From Sphingobium naphthae (GTDB lineage: Bacteria; Pseudomonadota; Alphaproteobacteria; Sphingomonadales; Sphingomonadaceae), in assembly GCF_020782235.1 (NCBI RefSeq), contig NZ_JAJGNO010000011.1, forward strand, positions 1-64,000: a stretch of 64,000 bases of DNA. Reading direction: 5' to 3'. Made by a program: the position numbers and the translations under genes. Of the stretch, positions 1-9,005 are shown piece by piece. The notes beneath the pieces are model-generated. The model saw only the letters and a program-made list of their open reading frames with translations. It did not search any database and was not told the origin of the DNA. Numbering within the stretch: position 1 is the first letter of the stretch; each line of letters starts with the position of its first letter.

Positions 1-77
1 AGGGACGAGTTCAACATGGGTCAATTCTCAGCGGAAATTTACGCCCTACCCGGGTCACTTCTCAGTGGAAATCAACA
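1..77. mobile_element. Terminal segment of an IS21-family insertion sequence
   Basis: Two closely similar copies of a word of the form GGGTCAaTTCTCAGcGGAAAT lie at 18-38 and 52-72, 34 bases apart. Read on the other strand the segment begins TGTTGATTTCC, with the TG end and repeated terminal motif typical of IS21-type elements. The probable outer end is the CA at 76-77. The rest of the element, including istA and istB, would lie to the left of the window. The insertion abuts directly on a GH32 reading frame that has lost its N-terminal part. Identification is from pattern memory, not from a database match. Confidence 0.7.
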
Positions 78-80
78 TCC

Positions 81-1223
81 ATGGCGAAGAGCGATGATGA
101 AGATTTACGGACTTGGCGCAAGATGGGACCGATACTGGACTCGCAAGGACTGCGAGATTTCCGCGATCCCTTCCTCTGGTGGGACGCGGGCGGGTGGCAC
201 ATGCTGATCGGCGCCAGCCTCGCGGACGGCACCGGCGGTCTCGCCTATTATCAATGCAGCGCCATCGCCGACCCACATTGCTGGCGTCGGCGACAGGCCA
301 TCGCGCCATTCGCACAAATGGACGTCGGATCGCAGATTTGGGAAATGCCCGTCTTCCACTCGATCGGGCGCGGACGGCACATACTTCTCGTCAACCCGAT
401 CGGTGACCGCGTGAGCAAGAACGGCGATCCCGCGACGCGCGCGCTCTATTGGATCGGCACATGGGATGGCAGCCGTTTTTGCCCTGACGACGTCCGCCCT
501 AAGGCGCTTGATCTGCTGCCGGGTCATCTTAGTCCCACCGTCTCGCGCGATGCCGATGGTCGTCTCCTGGCGATCGGAATCGTGGATGAGAGGCGAACGA
601 TGGACGCGCAAAGGGCGGCGGGATGGGCGCATGTGTTCTCTCTCCCACGCGAATGGTATCTTTTGAAGGATGGATCGACGTTGGGGCAGCGTCCGCTCGC
701 CGCATTATCGAGCCTGCGGGAGATGGGTGGCGCAATCGCAATGCGGTTGGTGGATTTCGAGGGGCGGCGGATCATAGGCAACCTTGGCCGCTCTTTCGAA
801 GCCATCGTCGATTTTGGACGTCGCCGGCCTACCGGACGCTATGGCATTTGGATCGGCGGCTCGCCGGACGATGGTAACCGGATCGAGATCCGCTATGACC
901 CCGACCGGCAGACCATCATGCTGGAGCGGCACGGGGCGGCCGCGAGGGCCTATGAGGGGCCGGCTCAACTCGTTGGTGCCTACGACGTGAAGGCGTTCGG
1001 GTCGCCCCGACAATGGCATGTCTTCGCCGATCATTCGGTCGCCGACATATTCATCAACGGCGCGGCCGCCTTTTCCTTCAGGCTCTATGCCGGGCAGGAT
1101 GCGGGCATCCGTTTCGGCGTCTCGTCCACATCGCCCGCGCGTGCGACGACAGCCGCCTGGCCCTTGAAGCCGGCGAAGGTGCGCTATGATCTTGAACCGT
1201 CGTCGGCCGCCCCGGCCCGTTGA
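81..1223 (+). pseudogene. GH32 glycoside hydrolase (levanase/invertase-like), 5' end removed by an IS element
   Basis: The product resembles glycoside hydrolase family 32, enzymes that cleave fructans or sucrose. The RDP motif is visible at about residues 28-30 (FRDPFLW) and a divergent form of the EC motif at about 87-90 (WEMP). A C-terminal beta-sandwich follows, with EAIVDFG near residue 240 and ADHSVADIFING near 320. What is missing is the family's N-terminal nucleophile block (WMNDPNG) and roughly the first hundred residues. The present ATG lies only a few bases inside the apparent IS21 end, so it is probably an accidental start. Without the catalytic Asp the protein should be inactive. 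The 3' end overlaps the convergent ROK gene by 40 bases. A GH32 gene next to a ROK regulator suggests a former fructoside-use cassette. Confidence 0.7.
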
Positions 1224-2371
1224 TCGGACGCCACGCTCGCCGCAGTCGCGGTCGATTTAAAGAGCGCTGCGAGATTGGGAGAGTAGGTCGAGAACAATGG
1301 CATGAGACCCGCTCCCCGCGCAGGGGCGTCGGCTCCATTCTCGCCCTGCAGCAGAGCGGGTTGAAAGAAATCGCGCGGCGCTTTTGTCGCTATCGTCTCG
1401 CTTATCCGGTGCCGCAGGCGCGCGAGGTGATCAGTCGGCAGCACGCCGCCCAGGATCACCGCGTCCAGATCCAGCAGACTGTTGACGTTGATGATCGTGA
1501 ACGCGAGCGATGACGCGCAAAGCTCATCCCATTCCTCCTGCTTCGCCGATTGCGTCACAGTCGCGGAACCCTTGGGATAAAGGGAGGCAGTATGAAGGAG
1601 TTCGTCGAACCCGTGGCGGCCGGGCACCGACATGGATGCAAGGGCGCCCGCGTTGCCGTTTCGGCCTCGCAGAATTTCGCCGCCCAGAATAAGCCCGCCG
1701 CCCACGAAATTGCCGATATGAATATAAAGGAAATTGTTGAGGCTGCGGCCAGCACCGCACATCAATTCCGCAAGAGCCCCCGCGTTGCCGTCATTTTCGA
1801 AATGGACCTGTGATTCCAGCTGATCGCAGAAGAAGCATTCGATATCGTCATTGATCCACGCATCCGCCTGTTCAGCTTCAATACCTGCCTCTTCGCGCCA
1901 TTCTCCTATGAACCACGGCATGGCGATACCAAAGCCCAAGAAATTTTTGCGCTGTGGCAGCGGCAGGCGCGACGCGTGCCGCCCGGAGAAGGCCCGGATC
2001 GTTTGCACGGAGCTCCGCGGATCGGGGAAGTCGATCCGCCAGCTTTCCCGGGCTATTATGTCGCCATCGAAATCGAGCATGACGCAACTGAGCCGGTCAC
2101 GTCCGATTTCCGCGCCGATGGTGTAGCCGTTCCCTCCGTTGATGCGATGTAGGATAGATGGCTGCCCCATGCCGCCCAGTCTTTTACCCGACTGAACCAA
2201 GCTGCCTTCGGCCACGAGGCTGTCGACGATACGGACGGTCGCCTGAGGGGAGAGACCCGTAAGACGCGACAATTCTGCTTTCGACGTTTCGCCCATGCGC
2301 CGGATCGTCGAAAGGACGAGGCGTTCGTTATAGCGTCGGACACCTTTTGCGTTGCTGCCGAACTTATCCAT
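1184..2371 (-). CDS. ROK-family transcriptional regulator (NagC/XylR type)
   Basis: This is a sugar-responsive DNA-binding protein of about 395 residues. An N-terminal winged helix-turn-helix (TSKAELSRLTGLSPQATVRI) is followed by the ROK sugar-kinase-like fold, beginning around YTIGAEIGRDRLSCVMLD. The usual ROK zinc motif (CxCGxxGC) is not present after GAGRSLNNFLYIHIG, so metal binding is doubtful. The start is set at the Met of MDKFGSNAKG; an in-frame ATG 42 bases upstream is possible. It converges on the truncated GH32 gene and overlaps it, so it may once have repressed a fructan-use operon. The effector cannot be told from the sequence. The upstream region holds a 6-5-6 palindrome that could be its operator. 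Confidence 0.85.
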   Translation of the reverse strand: MDKFGSNAKGVRRYNERLVLSTIRRMGETSKAELSRLTGLSPQATVRIVDSLVAEGSLVQSGKRLGGMGQPSILHRINGGNGYTIGAEIGRDRLSCVMLDFDGDIIARESWRIDFPDPRSSVQTIRAFSGRHASRLPLPQRKNFLGFGIAMPWFIGEWREEAGIEAEQADAWINDDIECFFCDQLESQVHFENDGNAGALAELMCGAGRSLNNFLYIHIGNFVGGGLILGGEILRGRNGNAGALASMSVPGRHGFDELLHTASLYPKGSATVTQSAKQEEWDELCASSLAFTIINVNSLLDLDAVILGGVLPTDHLARLRHRISETIATKAPRDFFQPALLQGENGADAPARGAGLMPLFSTYSPNLAALFKSTATAASVASDQRAGAADDGSRS

Positions 2372-2449
2372 GTCGTTGGTGCAGCGCTCCTTGATCAAAT
2401 TCCCTCTTACCATCGTGGCAATACCGCAAAAGGAATTTTAGCCAAATCA

Positions 2450-2466
2450 GTCAATGATCGATTGAC
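2450..2466. promoter_or_regulatory. Candidate operator palindrome upstream of the ROK gene
   Basis: GTCAAT-GATCG-ATTGAC is a perfect 6-base inverted repeat with a 5-base centre, lying about 80 bases upstream of the ROK start in an AT-rich stretch. Its position and symmetry fit an autoregulatory site. Binding by the ROK protein is inference. Confidence 0.35.
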
Positions 2467-2697
2467 ACCCATTAAATCACAATGATAGATTTAGTCGTGC
2501 CGCGCCATTGATGTGTCGTAAGGCAAGTGAGATTGTAAACCACTGTCCAGTCTGCACGCTGGGATGAGGAGGGGAGAGGCTTTCAGCCTCGCCCTTCCTC
2601 AGCTTTTATGAGGGCTCGGCAGCTTGTCTAACGTGCCCCCAGTTTCCACCAGTGCGGATTAGAGCCGGGCGGCTTGTTGCGCGTATGCGCTCGTTGA

Positions 2698-2778
2698 GCA
2701 ATGGCCTGTGCAGCAGAGCCCGTAGGGCGTAGCGAAGCAGGCCATTGCTTCTGCAGTTCAGCGGCGAACGCCGCTGAA
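2698..2778. repeat. Highly structured intergenic DNA with two perfect hairpins
   Basis: GCAATGGCCTG at 2698-2708 is repeated inverted at 2738-2748 (11 bp arms, 29-base loop). Immediately after, 2757-2778 forms a 10-bp perfect stem around AA (TTCAGCGGCG/CGCCGCTGAA). The segment 2414-2845 holds no convincing gene. The hairpins follow the phospholipase gene on its own strand and could be a terminator or a remnant of a mobile element; the family is not recognised. Confidence 0.5.
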
Positions 2779-2845
2779 GTTTCGTGTTCAAGGGACAGTG
2801 CGGCCCCTCAACCAAAGTTCCCCAGCCCCCGCGTGTTCACGCTTG

Positions 2846-4054
2846 TTACCGCACCAAGGCGAGGCCGATGCGAAGGCGTTTCATACGTCGGTTGTAATCT
2901 AGCAAGTTCTCCCCGTAGCCAGTGAAGGTCTGGCCGAAGAGGTAGAAGTCCGGGCCGCCGCCAAGAAGGCGACGCAAGGGGTAGGACAGGTCCGCTGCTA
3001 TGGAGCCCTTCCCGCTGCCGAAGTTGAAGCGACTGGAGGTGGACAGGCGCAAGCCATTCTCCTCACCGATCTCGACAAAAAGTCCGGCATTGCCGCGATA
3101 GCGGCGTATGTCGGGATTGTCCGAAAGGTCTCCGGCGTAGAACCAGGCGCGAGGCGCCACTGTCAGACGTGTATCGCCATTGAGCGAGAACGCCGCCATC
3201 GGGGCGAGGTACACTGTGTTGAGGCTGCGCGAAGAAGCGCCTGGGCGCCCGTTCGATTCATGACGCAAGCCAATCTGGGCGCTCAAAGTGGCTTTGTCCC
3301 CGAGCGCCTTTGGCGGAGCGACGTAGAAAACTTCCGGTTGAAAATCGATGTTTCGAAATGGTGAGGAATCCGCCCCTAGGTCCCAGAACATGCGCTGTGT
3401 GTATGCGAAGTAGAAGCCGTCGCTCAACGCCCGTCGACCTTCCCGAGCTTCGCGGCCGAACAACTGGTACTTGAAACTGATCTGTAGGCGCGCCTCGCTG
3501 TTGGTGCCAGGACCATAAACCGCGTAGATCGGCTCATAGGCACTCAAATTTTCTAGGAACGCATTGCCCACCGTCCGGTCGCTGGGCGGCGGGGTTACGG
3601 GGAGCGAACCAGCGATTTGGACGACCTGGTCCTGCGCGGAGGGTAGCGGGGTAGGAGGCGCCGCCATGAACGTTATGGATTGCTCTCCCCACGCCGGGAC
3701 AGAAATCACGTCGCCCTTCTGCAAATTACGGCCCTCGAGCCGATAGCGCGCGGTAGCGAAGCTATTTGCATCGATCGTCACCATGGCGGGGGTGGCGGCA
3801 TCGCGCCGCAATGTGACCATGCGCCCTCCACCTGACGTGCTGGGGGGTACAAGCCGCGCCTCAACGCGTTCCGGCACGCTCACCTCGGCTGCATCCCGCC
3901 CCAAGTTGAGCAAGCGAACATCAATCCGGGCTTCGCCGTCCTGGCCTTCCTCGACGTGGCCGATCAATGTCTCCACCACGGCGGCGGCGAGCGCAGCGTC
4001 GGGCTGTACAGTGGACAGAAGCACTGCCGGAACACACGCGAATAGCCCTTTCAT
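2846..4054 (-). CDS. pldA: Outer-membrane phospholipase A (OMPLA)
   Basis: This is a phospholipase A1/A2 that sits in the outer membrane as a 12-strand barrel and hydrolyses phospholipids when membrane asymmetry is lost. The C-terminal half carries the family signature: YFAYTQRMFWDLG, then PFRNIDFQPEVFY, then LRHESNGRPGASSRSLN. The catalytic His, Ser and Asn correspond to about residues 265, 267 and 279. The first 25 residues form a signal peptide (MKGLFACVPAVLLSTV...ALA). About 130 extra residues before the barrel form a beta-rich domain not found in the E. coli enzyme. The start was chosen at the second Met because a GGGAG box lies about ten bases upstream; another ATG lies 24 bases earlier. 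It appears intact although surrounded by decayed DNA. Confidence 0.85.
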   Translation of the reverse strand: MKGLFACVPAVLLSTVQPDAALAAAVVETLIGHVEEGQDGEARIDVRLLNLGRDAAEVSVPERVEARLVPPSTSGGGRMVTLRRDAATPAMVTIDANSFATARYRLEGRNLQKGDVISVPAWGEQSITFMAAPPTPLPSAQDQVVQIAGSLPVTPPPSDRTVGNAFLENLSAYEPIYAVYGPGTNSEARLQISFKYQLFGREAREGRRALSDGFYFAYTQRMFWDLGADSSPFRNIDFQPEVFYVAPPKALGDKATLSAQIGLRHESNGRPGASSRSLNTVYLAPMAAFSLNGDTRLTVAPRAWFYAGDLSDNPDIRRYRGNAGLFVEIGEENGLRLSTSSRFNFGSGKGSIAADLSYPLRRLLGGGPDFYLFGQTFTGYGENLLDYNRRMKRLRIGLALVR

Positions 4055-4585
4055 GAGCAACTGCTCCCAAAGTCTCAAACCAATTCGAGTGATACGACGA
4101 TTTGTTGCGCCGCAGCAAGCTAAGCGAGGAACCTGATCGGGTTGCGCTTGATGAGACGGAGCGTCTGCCGGTCGAGGAATAATCTGAGATGCTGGCCAAG
4201 TTTACTCTTCAACCAGCCGCCTTGTTTTCCGACAAAGAGCGGATTCGCAGTACGTGAGCTTGGCGCGAACAAAGCTGGGCTTCGGGCGCATAGAGCGTCC
4301 CGACGCGCAACGTTGCCTCACTGAGCACGATATGGACCTCGACATCAGCAGCAGGCCGTTGACGGTGTTGTTTTGGGTTCCCCGATCAGCAAGGCGCAGC
4401 GAATTCGCCACTGCTCCTGTCAAGACGCCACCTGGCAAGAGCGCCCTGCCCCTTCGCGTGATCGCACATGAAGCCGGCCGAAACCGCTGCCTCTGAACTG
4501 GGGCTAGGCCCGCGCGGGGCATTACGGCGCGAAGCTGCCGGTCCGCGCCTGGGGATCGAAATTGGCGGCTGAAAGTCTGAAATGA

Positions 4586-4681
4586 GTCAGCCTTGGCGAG
4601 TTGGACGTGATCGAATAGGTCGAGTTCGGCAATCTGCTCGTCGCCCAGTATCTTGGACAGAATGTCGGCGGCATTATCAGC
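4586..4681 (-). pseudogene. Fragment of an RtcR-like regulator (C-terminal piece)
   Basis: About 32 codons read ILSKILGDEQIAELDLFDHV-QLAKAD. The core DLFDxVQLA resembles the C-terminal region of RtcR, the sigma-54 activator of the rtcBA RNA-repair operon. An in-frame TAG lies immediately upstream of the fragment, and the similarity is lost after QLAKAD, which suggests a frameshift or deletion. No rtcB or rtcA is nearby. Identification is from a short motif only. Confidence 0.45.
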
Positions 4682-4745
4682 CTAACTCACCTATAAGCGT
4701 CGCAACCGCTCTATTACCTTAACAACGCAACCCACCTCGATCCGC

Positions 4746-4771
4746 CGCTTCGGGCTGAGCCCGTCGAAGCG
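4746..4771. repeat. REP-like palindrome (CGCTTCGGGCTGAGCCCGTCGAAGCG)
   Basis: The outer arms CGCTTCG and CGAAGCG and inner arms GGGC and GCCC make a compact hairpin. The core GGGCTGAGCCCGTCGAA belongs to a palindromic word common between genes in sphingomonads. A related copy occurs at 62126-62203. Confidence 0.5.
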
Positions 4772-4777
4772 CTCATC

Positions 4778-4963
4778 ATAGGCGACCTGCGACGGTCCAC
4801 CAACGCTCTTGGTCTGTCTCTCGGTGATAGAGCATGCCTCGCCCTAGCGATTGATCTGCAAGCGGAGATGTTCACGACGAACGGGTCGCTGTCCAGCGCT
4901 CAGGTTGGCCTCCCCATCACCAACGTGCGGCCGCTGGCGGACCAGTCGCGCGTGTGCTTTTGA
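4778..4963 (+). pseudogene. Remnant of a PIN-domain (VapC-like) toxin
   Basis: An open frame reads LGLSLGDRACLALA near its start, a word characteristic of the C-terminal half of VapC-type PIN-domain ribonucleases, where the Asp is a metal ligand. After that the similarity decays (IDLQAEMFTTNGSLSSAQVG) and the frame ends in TGA. The N-terminal half of the toxin, with the first acidic residues, is absent and no antitoxin gene is visible. A REP-like palindrome sits immediately upstream and may mark the break. It is probably non-functional. Confidence 0.5.
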
Positions 4964-5160
4964 GCACGATAGGTTCAGATTGAGGGCCCGCGGCGGAACA
5001 GAGCGCCTAACGTCCGCTAATTCCCTAATTCATTCGCGAATCAACTCTTTTTCGGACGCTGGGCAGGAATGACTTCGTCCCACTCATTTAAAGAAACTTA
5101 CAGGAGCTGCCGGATCGCGAGCCGCTCCGCCATCGCGATCGTCATGCGGCTTGCCACCGT

Positions 5161-6849
5161 CTAGCTTTCACCTGTCGCACCCTGCATACCGCCGTTCTGG
5201 ATGGGCCCAGCCTGCTGGGAAGACGTGACCTGATCCTCCTCCGATGATCGGGCCGAAGACGCCATGCCGATCGGCAGCTCTGCTGCGAACGTGATGGTCC
5301 GTGTCGGGAAGGCGATCCCGATGTCCGCCTCCTCGAGCCGCTCGTAAATGGTGAGCAGCAGCTCTTCCCTAATAACAAGGCTGCCGGCGAACTCGGGCAC
5401 GTCGATGTAAGAGAACACTTCGATGTCCAGTGAACTCTCACCGAAATTGGCAAGCCGTGCGCGTGACCCCTCCGCCACCTTCTCGTGATCTGTCAGCACC
5501 TGCTGCACGATGCTGATCGCCTCGCGCAGCTTGGCGGCGCTCAGGCTGTATTCGACGCCGATCACCGGATTGAAGAGATAGCGGTCGCGCGCCGCAAAAT
5601 TCTCGATCTGGCGCGCTGACAGGTCTCCGTTCGGGATGGTGACGAGCGTGCGGTCGTTGGTGCGGATGCGGGTGGAGCGAATGCCCACATCCTCGACCGT
5701 GCCGACCACGTCACCAACCTTGACGAAATCGCCCACCTCCATCGGCCGGTCGGCGATCACCGTCACGCTGCCGACAAGGTTCTCCACCGTTTTCTGCGCG
5801 CCGAGCGCTAGCGCGATGCCGCCCACACCCAACGCCGCAATGCCCGTCGTCACGTCGATCCCGAACGTATCGAGAATAGCCACCGCAGAAAATGCCAGCA
5901 GCAGGATCTTGGCCGCACGCCGCAGCAGCGTGACCACCGAAATCACCTGTCGCCGCTCGCCCCGGCGCATGCGCGCGATGGCAAGATCGGCGACCGCGTC
6001 CACCAACCGCAGGCCGAACCACACGAACGCCAGCATCGCGAGGATGCCGGTGTAACGTAGCGCGGTCTGCCGGGCGACGATTGACACCGGGATCCGCTCC
6101 GCCCAGCTATAGAAGAGTATCACGGCGGCCAGCAGGCTGAGCGGCGGCAGCGCCGCGTGCAGCGTCCGGTAGACGCCGCTTGTGGCATGATCCGCGACGA
6201 GCCTGCGAGTGAGGAGCAGGGCCAACGTCGAGATCATCCATAATCCACCGAAGCTGGCCAGCGCGATGCCGAGCAGGATGGCCCAGTCCCTGAGTGGCGC
6301 GCCGGCGACTGCTGCCGTTTCGGCGCTTTCCTCGGCTTTGCTTGCAATCGCCGTGGCGGGCGCGGAGGTCAGCAGGCGCTCAGTCTCCGGCGAGACCCGC
6401 CACAGCTGCTTCGCTTCGTCGTCGCTCGCCTTGCCGCGGATCAGCAGCACCGGCCCTCCATCCATGCCGATCGGCAGGCTTCCAACGTTCTCACGATCGG
6501 GCGCAAGATTGTCCTGGATCGTGCCGGCAGCATCGTTCGACAGCGCGCCGAAAGGCTTGAGCGTGCCGCCCTTGTCGAGCAGCGCCTGGAGCCGGCGCGC
6601 TAGCTGTGCGCCACGCTCCTGCGAAGCTCCGGACGGGAGCACGAAATAATTCGCCGCACGATCGTAATCGCGTTCACCCAGCGCGGCGAGCAGGCCCGTC
6701 ACTGCCGCTCGCGGCGTCTCGCGTCCAAAGGGGTCCGCTGCGGCTGCCGGCGTTGCGGCTGCACTATTGCCGGCTGCCTGCGCCAGCACCAGAGACGGGC
6801 TGGTCAGTGCAAGCAGCAGCGCCATGGCACTGGTCAGATAGGCACGCAT
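5161..6849 (-). CDS. MscS-family mechanosensitive ion channel
   Basis: This inner-membrane channel would open under membrane tension and release solutes on osmotic downshift. It has a signal peptide (residues 1-23), a periplasmic domain to about residue 185, and transmembrane segments near 187-215, 230-250, 265-285 and 310-330. The pore helix has the Gly/Ala-rich MscS pattern (GIAALGVGGIALALGAQK, about 336-353). The beta domain follows (NLVGSVTVIADRPMEVGDFV). At 562 residues it is about twice the length of MscS, owing to the N-terminal domain. The ATG at 6849 begins directly with the signal peptide. It stands alone with no operon partner and appears intact. Confidence 0.9.
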   Translation of the reverse strand: MRAYLTSAMALLLALTSPSLVLAQAAGNSAAATPAAAADPFGRETPRAAVTGLLAALGERDYDRAANYFVLPSGASQERGAQLARRLQALLDKGGTLKPFGALSNDAAGTIQDNLAPDRENVGSLPIGMDGGPVLLIRGKASDDEAKQLWRVSPETERLLTSAPATAIASKAEESAETAAVAGAPLRDWAILLGIALASFGGLWMISTLALLLTRRLVADHATSGVYRTLHAALPPLSLLAAVILFYSWAERIPVSIVARQTALRYTGILAMLAFVWFGLRLVDAVADLAIARMRRGERRQVISVVTLLRRAAKILLLAFSAVAILDTFGIDVTTGIAALGVGGIALALGAQKTVENLVGSVTVIADRPMEVGDFVKVGDVVGTVEDVGIRSTRIRTNDRTLVTIPNGDLSARQIENFAARDRYLFNPVIGVEYSLSAAKLREAISIVQQVLTDHEKVAEGSRARLANFGESSLDIEVFSYIDVPEFAGSLVIREELLLTIYERLEEADIGIAFPTRTITFAAELPIGMASSARSSEEDQVTSSQQAGPIQNGGMQGATGES

Positions 6850-6959
6850 AAAGGAACTCCAAAAGTGATTCTTCCCGAAGACTCGCGGCCATTGGCAAAG
6901 GCCTGGGAGCGCGCGTAAGGCATGCGGCGTCCAGTCGCGTCGCGCGGCAAGGCAGATAA

Positions 6960-8958
6960 TTAGCGGACCACGACCCGCACCCTACCCACATTCTGCAGGA
7001 AGGTCGTTCCGTTGACGTCGTTGCGGCCGTCGCGCTGCCCTTCGACCCGGAGCGTGATCGCATAGTCGCCCGGCTCGGCGAAGCGAACGGTGCGCTTCAC
7101 CCTTATGGTCCTCTTGGGCTTGGCAAGAGACAAGGAAGGCTCGAATTCCAGATCCGGCGTACCCAGGTACCAGGCGTAACGGACGACCCTGCCGGCATGC
7201 GGAGGCATGACGATCCGCGCCGATAGCGTCACCGGCTGGTTCACGGCCACTTCGGCGCGCGCGACGCCGTTTGCGGTGAGGTCTACCACGGGCTGCAAGC
7301 CCCCGCGTGCCGCGGCGCTGTCCGGCAGGACGATCTGGTTCATCGCATCGCGGCTGTACCGCGTCGAAGGCAACGGCGCGACGCCGCGCTCCACCCACGC
7401 CGCCATGTCGAGCAGCGCCTGATGCAGAAGCCCGCCGACGCTCGCGGTCATGGTCGCCTGTTTGGCCGCCTCCGGCCCAGGCGTGATTGCGGGGAACGCG
7501 CCGTGCGGGGCATTGTCCTGATAATAGAGGCGGAACATATCGTCGGTCGCCCGCGGGCCCATCGCCGCGCGCACCTCATCGGCATAGAAGCCGCCGACAT
7601 AGGGGTAGGAGGCGGGGTCGAACAGGTTCTCGAGCACGATCGTGCGGACCTTGATGTTGCCAGTCTGCCGACGCCCGCCAGAAGAGCTAATATTGGCGAT
7701 ATAGGCGGTCTGGAGGTCGCGCTGGACGTATTTCGGCGTGCCGTCCGGGTTCCTGTACTGGTCATAAGCGGGGCTGCCGTTGTCCAGGATAGAGTGGCGC
7801 GGATAGAAGCAGGCTGCCAGCACGAAGCGGTTGTTGATCCTGACCTTTGCGCCCTTCGATAGAGCGCGGAGTAGGACCGGATCGTTGTCGCCTTCGAGCG
7901 TCAGCGTGTTGCCGGCAAGCTTGCCCGAGAGCGTGCGCGCGTCGCCGTTCGTCACCCGGGTGACGCCGTCCGCGGCGTAGACGTAGAATTGCAGCCCTTC
8001 CGCGCCAATGGAGCCGAGTTTGGGAACGCTCGTCGGATCGAAGGTGACGGCGGTCACCACATCCTTGCTGTCACGCTGTACGCCCGTGATGGTGGCGAAA
8101 TCGTCGACCTTGGCCGCGGCGAGATAAGGTGGCGGGGCCGCGCCCTCGTACCCCGGCTTGGACCAGAAATCGTCCTCGTATCCGGGATCAAATTGCGCCA
8201 GCGCGCCTGACAGCGCCAGCGCCGCGCTTACCTCGAACGTCCAGTCCTCCAGCGCCTTGCGCGCGAAGCCGGCGTTCAGCAGCTCGTCCAGCGCGGCACG
8301 TTCCTCGGCGGTGAGCCCCGCGTAGAGATCGCGCCCGCTGCCCGGCGCGGCCGCAGCTGCCACGGCGAGGCGCTTCGCCTTAGGCACGGCGAGCGCATAG
8401 AGCGCGTCCCACTGGAACGAGTGCATGTTGAGGCCATCGGTCCGTGTAGCCGCCATGGGTGAAGGCGAACACGCTGTCGACGACGTTCAGCGATTCGAAC
8501 GGCAGCGGATAGGATTGCTGGAAGAAGCGATTGCGCCAATGTGCCCGGTCAGGGAACATCCAGGTGACGGCATGGCTTGCCGTGGTCGGGCTTCCGGTCA
8601 CGCCTTCGGGAAGCTGCGCCGCCGTATGCGTCGCGGGAAAGTGTCCCTTCACCTCGGTGTAGGGAACGGACGAGCCATCCGGCAACGCCAGGGTCAGCGA
8701 CTTCGTACTGTCGATGACAAAGTTGCTCTCGTTGTAATCGGGGTCCATGCAATCCGCGTCGATCATCAACGGCGCTTCGGCCCCATAGCGCGGCTCACCC
8801 TCGGCAGCGCAGGTCGCAGCATGCGCGGGCGAAGCTGCGGCGGCGAGCGCCAGTCCGACTGCCGTCAATGCCGATCGGCGCGGTGCAAGCCGAGTTTCTG
8901 CTCTCATTGCGACTTCATTTCCTTCTATATGCGGTTCCCGAACGGCTCCTTCGAACAA
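6960..8958 (-). pseudogene. Secreted hydrolase gene broken by a frameshift and probable internal deletion
   Basis: Two overlapping frames belong together. The upstream part (8958 down to about 8445) encodes a signal peptide (SALTAVGLALAAAASPAHA), a Cys-containing N-terminal region and a hydrolase-like segment ending SVFAFTHGGYT. The downstream part (about 8445 to 6960) continues in another frame from RTDGLNMHSFQWDALYAL through about 490 residues, ending in a beta-sandwich with PKD-like character (YAWYLGTP...PGDYAITLRVEG). Neither piece has a GxSxG nucleophile elbow, which would be expected just after the FAFTHGGYT strand of an alpha/beta hydrolase. I infer that this stretch was deleted and the frame lost together. 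The substrate is unknown. A sequencing error alone would not explain the absent motif. Confidence 0.6.
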
Positions 8959-9005
8959 GCCCGGGTGTCAGGGACTGATGCCGTGAGGCAATCACGCCTA
9001 GCCGA

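Larger units (their letters stand above)
4055..5160. other. Gene-poor stretch with decayed gene fragments
   Basis: About 1.1 kb separates the phospholipase and channel genes. The only recognisable coding remains are a short RtcR-like fragment and a PIN-domain fragment, each annotated separately. Other open frames here (for example 4202-4522 on the minus strand) show no familiar motif and have no clear ribosome binding site. I read the stretch as degraded island DNA. Confidence 0.55.

Noticed and set aside
2606..2815. Minus-strand 69-codon frame
   Set aside because: It runs through two perfect hairpins and reads as Arg/Leu-rich text; treated as structured intergenic or mobile-element DNA.
4202..4522. 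Minus-strand 106-codon frame in the decayed stretch
   Set aside because: No recognisable motif, no good start site, and its DNA also gives similar-length frames on the other strand.
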